NCBI GenBank assembly: GCA_003550325.1
Contig: QKWP01001696.1
Coordinates: forward strand, 50,946 to 114,945
Reading direction: 5' to 3'
Origin: Gigaspora rosea
Taxonomy: Eukaryota; Glomeromycota; Glomeromycetes; Diversisporales; Gigasporaceae
DNA length: 64,000 nucleotides
Shown: piece after piece, positions 24,029 through 34,000 of the stretch
Numbering within the stretch: position 1 is the stretch's first letter
Layout of the letters: each line of letters begins with the position of its first letter
Notes under the pieces: generated by a model
The model's input: the letters and a program-made list of their open reading frames with translations, nothing else
Told to the model about the DNA's origin: nothing
Database searches by the model: none
Made by a program: the position numbers and the translations under genes

Positions 24029-24639
24029 AAATTACTTGATTATTATTCAAGTTATTGAACTATAGGACTTAAGCCATGGATTGTTAAATGAAAAATTATT
24101 TTGGGCTCTTATTTCAAATATTGGGTCTCTACCTGTAATTATTTTTATTTTGGGCTCTTATTTATAATTATTTTTACTTTTGGAGAGAACAACAAAAAAT
24201 AAGTTTTTGGAACACATTTTCTTTTAAATTTGATACAAAGTAATATCTATCTCCTCTCTGAACTTACACCTTTAGTTTAAAAGCTCTTGAAACTTTGCAA
24301 AAAACTTTGATTTTGAATATTCATATATGGCCTTGTCTTTTATAGTATACTAGCTTTTAAGCCAGGGCATTGTTCTGGGAATAATATTTATAATTGTTCT
24401 TTATCTTTGGTTTTTAGGTTATTAAAGCCTGTCTGTGTTTTGTTCTGAGCAAGGGGATTTTAATTGTTTTTTTTTATTTATTTTATTTTTTAGTTTATTT
24501 AGTTTTAAGTCTAGTTATTGCTTCTATTATAAAGATTTAAATTTTTTTTAACTTTTAGATCTAAGTACTCAGAAAATTTTAAATTTTATTCCAGGTATTG
24601 GTCCAAGAGTTTAAAATTTAATAAAGGCTCAAATAAACT
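24029..24639. other. AT-rich intergenic, nothing recognised
   Basis: T-rich DNA without a supported frame. Confidence 0.4.
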
Positions 24640-24860
24640 TAGATTGATTTAATAAATTTAATTTGGGTTTAAATAAACTTGTTTGGATTTAAATAAACCT
24701 AAATTGGAATCAAATAATCCAAATTGAATTTAAATAAATCTGGCTTAAATTCAAATAAACCCAGTTTGTATTTAACTAAATCTAACTTAGGTTCAAATGT
24801 ATCTGAATTGGATATAAATAAATCTAATTTTGGTTCAAAAAAAAACCTGAATAAACTCTA
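24640..24860. repeat. Minisatellite of ~21-bp units
   Basis: About ten degenerate units of the form tttaaataaacctaaattgg follow each other. No coding role is visible. Confidence 0.6.
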
Positions 24861-24929
24861 ATTAATTAATTTATTATTTTTTAAATTTTTAAATTTTTTA
24901 AATTTTTTAAATTTTTTTTTAGAAAAAAG

Positions 24930-25077
24930 GTTTTTTGCGCACTCACATAGCAGTGCATCATCTCTAGTTAGCTAGTTAGATTTTAAATTTTGTTATTGTT
25001 TTTTACATAATACAAAAATTTTGTATTTTTAATTGGATAATTAGGGGATGCACTACTATGCAAGTGTATAAAAAACT
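24930..25077. mobile_element. Short MITE
   Basis: Diverged arms (ggttttttgcgcactcacat...gcagtgcatc at the left, gatgcactactatgcaag...aaaaaac at the right) are inverted over about 40 bp. Confidence 0.55.
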
Positions 25078-25099
25078 CATATTCTAATTATTATTATTT

Positions 25100-26393
25100 T
25101 TTTAATATTAAGGTGACCACTTAGGTACCCTAGCACTTTATTGGTACAAGCGGGTTGGCTCGGTCAGTATGATTGTGCCACATGTTACATTTGTATAATG
25201 AGAGTACAACTAGCCACATGTACAACTTTTGGTTGTCTAATTTAAGTAGTCTGCCCGAAGGTTCTATACTAGATGCCATACCTGCAACCCAACTAGGGGA
25301 TTGCCTATTTAAACTCTCTGGCTTCTACCCATGTTCAATGTTCCTTCCAATATACCCTTTCACAGAGTAATTTGCTGTTAAAAGTACCCTAAGGCTTTAG
25401 CCAAACACCTATTGGAGGGCATTTGCCCTGCGGTAAACCTGGTAGAGCAATACCTGTCACCCACAGGTATTCACCTACACTTTGGTAACTTATGCATTCA
25501 CCGAGGCAAACAACTTGCAGTCAGGGGGATACCCTGCAACTGCTACCATTACCTACTACTGCCCTTGTAAGGTTCACTCCAATCCCAGTACCCACCATCA
25601 TTTTCCTACTGGTCCTTCACCGATATATTCCAGACTTCCAATCCAGTTGGCCCGGAAGGGTTGTTCTACCTGGCATTAGATGCCATTATGGTTTTTCTCC
25701 CCCTGGTCCCCAATTCCTCAACATGGGTTCTTTTCCTCCGGTATGACTCTGGCGGCCAGGTTGGTAGACCTTGTCCCCAAGGACAACGTCCGGTTCTCCG
25801 GTTTCGGTTCAATATTCCAATTTTGGGGATCATCTAAAGTGGGAGCAAATTCACGTGATTATAGCCAATCAAATTACAGAATTTTGATGATCGCCGGCGA
25901 AGCAAAGAACGAGAAACCTAAAAAATACAAAAAACGGCAGTCTAAACCTACCTCAGGTAGGTTAAGTAAAAATATCAGGAAGGCAATTTTGCTTATATAA
26001 CTATCTAAAACCCAGCCTAACCTAATATAAGATGACCCTAACCCTAAACTTAATTGAGAAAATTATTAAAAAATATGAGTTGCCCCTGCTTTAGATGTCC
26101 CCCAATTTTGGTAGCACCATCAAAGATCAGAGCTACCTCCTTACTTGGGACTTGCCAAATGGGTTTCTGTTTCTTCAGTTCCTTGGATTTGTCTGTGTCA
26201 TGAGACACAATTCGCCCGAAAGCTCCCATTCAGGATGGTAACCAAGGACTACAGGTGATATACCCAACCGATCGACAAGAAATAGTTACCGGAACACAGG
26301 TCTATTTTTTCAAAAGCATCGCTAGTGGGATTTGAACTCAAGACCTGCCACTTGGGGTGACAACTTACCAACTTCCCTAAGTCGCCACACCCT
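25100..26393 (-). mobile_element. tRNA-headed retroposon (SINE-like)
   Basis: This is a GC-richer block in AT-rich surroundings. At its right end the minus strand (26393 downward) looks like a tRNA gene: a TGGCGACTTAGGG...GTTGG A-box-like segment and a B box AGTTCAAATCC (about 26325-26340). The body extends left to about 25100, and a 150-bp part recurs in inverse at 11525-11685. A MITE (25825-26103) sits inside it. The open frames within (25482-26000) have no protein features. An unusually long SINE or a tRNA-started composite is most likely. Confidence 0.55.
25825..26103. mobile_element. MITE inside the retroposon, AATTTT flanks
   Basis: Inverted ends GGGG(A/G)...CATCTAAAG, flanked by AATTTT on both sides (25819-25824, 26104-26109). 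The interior contains TTCACGTGATTATAGCCAAT (CACGTG plus CCAAT box) at 25850-25870 and CCCTAACCCTAA at 26036-26047. Confidence 0.8.
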
Positions 26394-26869
26394 TCTTATA
26401 TTCTAATTATATATATAGTATAATATATTACTAATAGATTATAATTTTTAGTTCTAAATAAGCTTATTTAAAATATAATTATTACCAAAATAATGTATTT
26501 TTGAGTCAAGCAACTCTCTCTGCTAATCACCTGTTTCTAATTTGGCAGAAAGAAAAGAATAGAAAACTAAATAAGCAATATAGAAAATAGCCAAAGACCC
26601 TCTAAAAAAATCTAAAAAAAAAACAAACAAAAATAATATAAAGTTTGCTGGGCTCAATAGTGAGCAAATACAAACTTCAAATTTTTTGCCAAGTTTTTTT
26701 AAAATTTTTTGGAAATTTGGATTAACCAAAACAACAAATAAAATGTGTAATCTGCATAAACAATTAAAACAATAAACAAAATTAACAAACAAGGCACATA
26801 TATAACAATTAAAATTTTGTATACCAAATACTGAAATAATCAATGAACAGAATACAAATCCCAGAATAG
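26394..26869. other. AT-rich intergenic
   Basis: A 106-codon minus frame (26843-26523) is hydrophobic and Phe/Leu/Cys-rich. Without homology, splice or upstream signals I do not call it a gene. Confidence 0.35.
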
Positions 26870-27337
26870 AAGGTCAAATTCTTTAAAAAAGGGTGTCAAA
26901 CTATAACATTCAGTAGTGCAGGCTATGTGAACTCATTGAAAAAAGAATGCCAGAAAACTCAAGTTGTAAACAAAGAAATAGCAAAAGATATACAAACTAT
27001 TGCAACAGAAGAAATATGTATCATTAGGCAGTTAATAGAATATTATTCAAAGCTAACTGAAAAACAACTCAAAGAAATTAAAGAAACTAAAGTAAAGGAG
27101 AGTGAACTGTTATTTGAACTAAAGAAATGGGTTAGAATAAAAACTCTTTTACAGCTATAGTATAGAATGACTAATTATAGTACTCAAGATCTTGAGAAAG
27201 AACTCAACTATAAATATGGAATAAAATATAAACATAACAAGAAAATTATAGAAAGTATGGAAGAACACATAACTATGACTTTGGAAGACAAGCAAGAACA
27301 AATGAAAGTAGACAAAAACAATGAAAGAAAGTTTTGA
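26870..27337 (+). pseudogene. Coiled-coil gene fragment with one stop
   Basis: The frame is open from 26870, interrupted by TAG (about 27158-27160) and continues in the same frame to TGA at about 27337. The product is Lys/Glu-rich and predicted helical (LTEKQLKEIKETKVKESELL; MEEHITMTLEDKQEQM). There is no ATG near the start; an AG at about 26913 could be a splice acceptor. I recognise no family; it may be the 3' part of a decayed gene. Confidence 0.4.
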
Positions 27338-27506
27338 CCCAGTCTAAACAAAAGTATCTAGGTTCACAAACAATCTATATGATATAGGATGTCCCCCCTC
27401 AAAATAGGCAACTATCAAATTAAAAGATTAATAGGTTGATTTGAAAAAAGTTAGAAATATTTGTTGGTTGACAAATAAGTTCAATAAAGCAGCTGTTGTA
27501 AATGTG

Positions 27507-29457
27507 ATTAGAGGTTGGAACCGAATTGTTGCACCAAATTTAAAACTGGTTCAACCTGATTTCAAATATTTTATATTTTAGATTTAATAAAACCAGATTT
27601 ATCAAATTTAATAAAACTGAATAAAATTAAAAATTAAAAATAATAAAACTGGATTTATCAAATTTATAAAACTGAAAAATTGAATACCAGAAATGTAGCC
27701 ATAGTATTTATATTACCCTGAGGTATGTAAGATCATATGATGGAACAAAATCAAGTGAAAATACATAAACTATTCTCTATTGCTATCAACAGGTTGCTTT
27801 AAGATTCAAATTGCATTTATTGCGATTTATTTAGATACATAAATTTGATTTTATTGAGTGAAATAATAATTTGTGATCATTTAGTACCTTTTTTTAACAA
27901 GTGTGCTATATTTAGTTATTAACATAAAGGATTAAGATTATATTGTCATAATATATACAGTTAATTAATAAAAATATTTCAAAACATGTAACAATTAATG
28001 TGACTAATAATGATAGATTGGTCTTCAAAACTAATAAAATTCAGGTTTTTGATCTTTTCAATCTCATAACAGTCAGTTCAGGTTCAAATTATCTTATTTT
28101 TTTTTCTAACAATGCATATCAATGAAAATTTTCATTTTTTAATGTTTTCAAAACATTAAAACATACAGAAATATTAATATAGGTGATTCTTTAATTAATA
28201 AAGGTTTTAATTACTATCTGTTACTTTTAGATTAAATTGGCAAACAATCGCAAAAACCAGTTTTTTTAAATTCGGATTGATTCAGTTTTACAAGTTTATT
28301 AAAATAGCAAAACCGAATTACTCGGGTTTATTTAAATTCGGGTTAAAACCGGTTTATAGCTGTTCTCATAAATTCTGGGACAACTGATAAAAATTTGGCC
28401 GAAATTAATTCGGCCGAATTCGATAAGTTATTGATTTCGGTATGATCAGTATAATAAAATAATTAATAAAAGCTATTTTTGTATCATAATGATCATTTTA
28501 CGATATCATAACAATGTCAACAATTTTAAATTTAGTTCGAATGTTTGTCCAACATGTTTGGTGTGCTTAGGTTTGTACGAAATTTATGGAAAAACTGTTT
28601 ATGTCAACCAATAAACCTTAACAAGAAATGTAAAAAAGGAATCGAATATAAACTAGACTTTTATAACAAATATATTACTCGAACAGGTCTCGCTATTAAA
28701 AAAGTTAAATATGATCATGAATTTGTCGACTAGTCTGAATAGGAATTGAAGTTTTATACAATTTTTTAAACCTAATTTTTTCTTCGACAAGAACGAAAAA
28801 TAATTAGAAATGAATAAATGCCTTCGTTGAACGAACATGGATCTTGTCAAAGAATAGGAATTGAAAATTTACACAATTTTTTAAAACCAATATTTCGTCG
28901 AAAAATAATTAGAAATGAACTAAGGCTTCGTTTGAATGAAAATGGATCTTGCCAAAGAATAGGAATTGAAATTTTACACAAGTTTTTAAAATGAATTTTC
29001 GCCGAAAAATAATTAAAAATGAATAAAGGTTTCGTTTGAGCGAAAATGGATTTTATCAAAGAATAGGAATTGAAATTTTACACAATTTTTAAAAATGAAT
29101 TTTCGCCGAAAAATAATTAGAAATGAGTAAGGCTTCGTTTGAGCGAAAATGGATCGTGCCAAAGAATAGGAATTAAAAGTTTACGACTTACAAGTGCGAC
29201 AAGTATGCATGTCGATATTTAGTCTTATTGCTGTATTGTAATATATATTAATCACCTGATCTTATTAAATTACGTATCTGATATTATTTGTTACTGAATC
29301 TTATTTTTCCCGAAATCAATAACTTATCGAATTCGGACGAACTAACTTCGGCCAAATGTTTATCAGTTGTCCCAGAATTTATGAGAATAGCTGTAAGTTG
29401 AAGTCAAAAAATTAAATCCGAATTGGAAAAATAAAATCGGTTCCAACCTCTAGACTT
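27507..29457. mobile_element. Outer inverted-repeat element (nested pair)
   Basis: Ends agaggttggaaccga (about 27511) and its complement tcggttccaacctct (about 29437) are inverted. Just inside, both sides have AT-rich segments with accggttt/aaaccgg words. A second element (28358-29392) lies within. There is no transposase. Confidence 0.55.
28358..29392. mobile_element. 1-kb element, ~80-bp arms, minisatellite core
   Basis: Arms 28358-28440 and 29309-29392 are inverted (ctcataaattctgggacaac; aattcgataagttattgatt) with few mismatches. The core holds about 4.5 tandem units starting at 28737, 28852, 28957, 29061 and 29164 (gaataggaattgaa...cgaaaaataatta...gaaaatggat), period 103-115 bp. Short frames in the units are not supported. 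Confidence 0.8.
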
Positions 29458-29904
29458 AACCAAATTTTAAATCGGATTTTTTTTAATATAATAACAATTT
29501 ATCTTTAACAAAAATTAGACATAAAAATCTATATTATTAACTAAAATGATTGTTAAATATACTAACAATACAGGGATCAAAATTCGTGTGTATTGCCATC
29601 ACTAGTTCTAATAATAATAGCAGGTTTGAATATTGGTTAGAGGTAGCTTTTATGCAATAAAACGAGTAATAAACTAATAATTTGAATATAGTCTATAATA
29701 ATAACGTGTAATAATACATAACAATTAATTATTGGTGCAATTTATGTGGCATTTAATTCATTTAATTAGTCTAATAATCCGTCCGTCCAGTTCCATACTG
29801 ATCGGTCCTAATCAGTCCTGGTCCGCAGTCCGGTCTAATTATTTAAAATACTGCAGTCTTTGCACCAAGACCGATTAACAGCCCTAATCTGGAATGGGCC
29901 GACT

Positions 29905-30145
29905 CGTGAGTGACACATGGTTAAGGTTGAGTTATTTTGTATTAAAATTAACAGTCATGATTTCAATCATGTTTTATTGTAAAAAATTATGTACAAAACT
30001 TACAGAATATTAGGGAACACAGCGAGTGATTAAGGTTGAGTTGGATTAACAGTCGTGATCTATCATGTTTTGCAGTAAAAATTATGTTACAAAATTACAA
30101 ACTATTGCAATAGCACACAGTGAGTGGTTAAGGCTGAGTCTTGAT
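29905..30145. repeat. Short tandem repeat, ~2.3 copies of ~110 bp
   Basis: Units begin gtgagtg...gttaaggttgagt at about 29905, 30022 and 30119, followed by taacagtc(a/g)tgat and an atcatgttttgcagtaaaaa-like block. Non-coding. Confidence 0.6.
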
Positions 30146-30423
30146 AGTTAATATTAATAAAGTTATTTTAAGGTCAATCAATAAAAATGCGCAACTGATT
30201 CGTATAGCTCTTCAACATTGCCATTGCTTCGCTTATCCTAACTGCCTAATTGATGATTACATGTGACCAAAACTTAGGAATATATTTTCTGACATAATGC
30301 TGCTCACGTCATACGTTCCTGGTTTGCGTGACAACGTCGTGCAGCTATCTTATTTGAAAATTTACTTAAATACTGCAAAGAATATATAAAGTATCTACGA
30401 TAAGATCAGAAGAGAGTTACAAA

Positions 30424-30522
30424 ATGGTTAGTAAAATTAATATCAGAGGTGATAACTTAGTGTCCAAATTGAAAAATTTCCAAGAATTAATTGAGAAATG
30501 TCAAGAAAAGTTGAAGAATTGA
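30424..30522 (+). CDS. Small possible coding fragment (32 aa)
   Basis: An ATG at 30424 opens MVSKINIRGDNLVSKLKNFQ and a short Lys/Glu-rich helix before TGA at about 30520. A TATA-like aatatataaag lies 35 bp upstream. It may be the remnant 5' exon of a gene or chance; no family is recognised. Confidence 0.2.
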   Translation: MVSKINIRGDNLVSKLKNFQELIEKCQEKLKN

Positions 30523-30937
30523 GAAAAAAAAGCATCTTAGAAATTGTTATAAAAAAATTAATTGAAAAAAGATGAATATTGCCATAAAATCTAGAAGTAC
30601 AAAGTGAAAGTCAATTTATTGTAAGTTAGAATTAGTAGCTATTAAATATGATAGTTTTTTTTTTTAAAAAATATCAAACCAATTACCAAAATTAAGTAAA
30701 ATTACTTAGGAATAAATTTGGCTTCCTACTTTTTTCTTGTGGGGTCGGATGAATCTTTTCTAATTATAATAATATTACAACTGCAAAAGTTAAATATAAT
30801 GTATTTAATCAAAATTGTGCATCACAAAAAAAAAAATTTTTTTCGCTATCATTCAAAGCATTTGTTGCTACTTTCCAAAACAATTTTTCGGATCCCTGGT
30901 TGGGCACGGAGATTTGGGGCACGAAAATAATTTTCGT

Positions 30938-30968
30938 TTTGATTGGCTGATACATCACGTGACCGAAC
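30938..30968 (+). promoter_or_regulatory. CCAAT (ATTGG) and CACGTG pair upstream of GGDEF gene
   Basis: GATTGGCTGATACATCACGT lies about 130-150 bp before the ATG at 31092. It combines an inverted CCAAT box with an E-box core and matches the module seen in several MITEs (25850, 39825, 61200, 61860). In fungi CCAAT boxes bind the HAP/NF-Y complex and CACGTG binds bHLH factors. A role here is inferred. A cgtacgtacgta run lies at 31056-31067. Confidence 0.5.
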
Positions 30969-31091
30969 GATCGCTCTTTCACTTGCCATACAAAATTCTT
31001 TCCAATTTCAGATTTTTAGCAACGTTTCACACCTTTTTCAGAAATATAAATTCAACGTACGTACGTATGTACATACTAAAAGTTTCTCAAC

Positions 31092-34000
31092 ATGTTCCCA
31101 TTAACGTCTGAATGCATCTTTGAAATAATTAATAACTTCCAGCATAATTATAGAAGTCTATTTTCATGTGCACTTGTAAACCGTCAATTCTGCGAAATAG
31201 TCATACCAATATTGTGGAGCGAACCGAAACACCATTTTAAAGATTTAAGACTTATAAGAACACTTCTTTTAACGTTAGATACAGAAGAGCGATCTCTATT
31301 AATTCCTTATAACATTTACTTTCCAAATGATCCAAGACCATTATTTAGCTATACATCTTACGTAAGATCCATTAGTGATGATTTGTATGAGGGAGTTAGA
31401 ATTTGGATTCCTGAACATGAGCTTGCAAATGCTATTATAGGTCCTTTAATCACAATGTTTCTACGAACTGGTGTGCGTCTTAAACATTTAAGTCTTAATG
31501 AACTTATTTGCAATCAAATAATATTTGAAAGACTTAAATTAAACAATACTATTACCTCTATGAATTTGTATGATATCCATGGTGATTGTAAATATGAGAC
31601 AATAGAAGTATTAGTAAAACTTCTTTACTTGAATCGTACTTTGACTTCCTTGAATCTCGAATTTAACCAAATTGGATTTGAAGGATTGGAAATATTGTTA
31701 AAGTTTCTTTGCAAGAACAATACCCTGGAATATTTGAATCTTTGTTCTAATAATCTTGGATCAGAAGGTGGATTAGCGTTAGCAGACGTACTTCTCAAGA
31801 ATAATACTCTCAAATGTTTGATTCTTTATAATAATAATCTCGGATCCAAAGAAGGAAAATTTTTAGCAGATGCACTTTGTTGTAATTCTACGTTAACTTT
31901 TTTGGATCTTGGTGATAATTATCTTGGTCCTGAAGGAGCAAAGGCATTTGCGAAATCCCTTTATGTTAATACTGCTTTGGCCAATTTGGATCTTAGTAGT
32001 AATAATCTTGGTCCTGAAGGAGCAAAGGCATTTGCGGAATACCTTTATCTTAATACTGTTTTGGCCAATTTGGATCTTAGTAATAAATAATCTTGGTCCC
32101 GAGGGAGGAAAGGCATTGGCGGAATCCCTTTATGTTAATACTGTTTTGGCCAATTTGGATCTTAGTGATAATAAACTTGGTCCTGAAGGAGGAAAGGCAT
32201 TGGCAGAATCCCTTTATGTTAATCCTGCTTTGATCAATTTGAATCTGAGTAATAATAATCTTGGTCCTGAAGGAGGAAAGGCATTGGCAGAATCCCTTTA
32301 TGTTAATCCTGCTTTGGCCAATTTGGATCTTAGTAATAATAATCTTGGTTCTGAAGGAGGAAAGGCAATAGCAGAATCTCTTTATGCTAATACTACTTTA
32401 ACCAGTTTGAATATCAGTAATAATAATTTAGGGAGAAAAGCATTTGCAGAACCTTTTTATGAAAATATCGCTTCAACCAATTTGGGTCTTGATGATAATT
32501 TGAGTCTTAATTATAATTCGAGACTTGATGATAATTCGAGTCTTGATGATAATTTGAGTCTTGATGATAATTTGAGTCTTAATGATAATTCGAGTCTTGA
32601 TGATAATTCGAGTCTTGATGATAATTTGAATAATTTGAGTCTTGATAATAATTATTTTAGTTCTAAAAAGTGGAAAATGTTAGTAAAATCCCGTCAGCAA
32701 TTATATCATATGATATATAAATACAGAAAAATGAATGCACCTGGTCGCATAGAGTTAGTTGAACCAAATATCACTATTAGCAATGGCGGAAACTCAAAGG
32801 CTTGTAATACTAATCATATAGAAATTTCGAATTTTGTATCAATAAATGCAACAATCTTTCAAGGAGCTTTAGCTAATTCTTATGTTCAAATTGTACGACT
32901 ATACTCATTAATTAATGAGAAAAGAGTTGAAATTGATAAAATGCTAGATTCACAACCTGTTTATGCGATAGGGCCTTACTTTCAACAAGGTTATTCTATG
33001 CTAAGCATCGCCTGCTGGGTTACAAAGCTTCTTAATAAATTATTGATCGAAAAGCTTTCAGATTTGTTTGATAACAAGTATGATATAGTGCAACTCAAAA
33101 ATGAAGTCATAAATGGCAATACCATAAGTGTTCCAAGTGACACTGATAATAATCTATCAAATAGTGAGGGGGATGGCAATCAAAATAGTGAGGAAAATCA
33201 GGGCAGTGAAGAAAATCAAAATCAAGACAATCAAAATAGGTATAAAAGTAGTGAAGAAAATGCAAACAATGAAAATAATGAAGGAGATGGAAATAGTGGA
33301 AAAAATGGAAATGGGGAAAATGGAAGCAGTAGTGAAAATAATGGTGGAAATACAAATAATAGAAATAAAAATGGCGAAAATAAAAATAGCGGGAATAAAA
33401 ATGATGGAAATGGCGGAGGAGATGGAAGTAATAGTGGAAAAAGTAATGCTGAAAATGATCAATTTATTCAAGTCATATCAACAGCAATAGTCAAAGATGA
33501 AGTCAAAAAAGAAGAATATCAGACTTTTAATATTAATGCGCGTATTAGGGCAAATGTAAAAAAGAATATTCTAAGTTTTAGTATTGAATTTATTGGATGT
33601 GGAACAAGTAAAATGTTTAATAGAAAGTGCCAGTCATTTCGGAATTGGTTTACTGGTTTTTATCTTGAATCTATCAAAATCGAGGTTTCTCCCAATATAA
33701 ATGATAAATTAGAAGAGTTGGTTTTTACAGTAGAGGATACATATATTCCATTGAATTCAAAAGATAATGAATGGGAAATGAAAATAGAAGACTGTCCTAT
33801 AAATGGGCCAACATGGCCATATAATCTTAGAAGTGATATCGATATTAATTTTGACAACATAATGTGTCCAGAACTATTTCGACGCCCTCATTCTGGCAAA
33901 TGGCTTCTTACAGAAAATATGAAAGAGTTTCGAATCACTATTGAGCAGAAACTTAGCTGCAAAATAACACCCCCATCACCTGATAAACCTGATAAACAAT

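Noticed and set aside
25482-26000. Overlapping plus frames in GC-rich DNA
   Set aside because: They lie in the tRNA-headed retroposon and are cut by a MITE; there is no protein motif.
26523-26843. 106-codon minus frame with membrane-like segments
   Set aside because: T-rich antisense composition explains its hydrophobicity; no homology or gene signals are visible.
33107-33490. Plus and minus frames overlapping the Asn/Glu/Gly linker
   Set aside because: Shadow frames of the low-complexity linker of the fusion gene.
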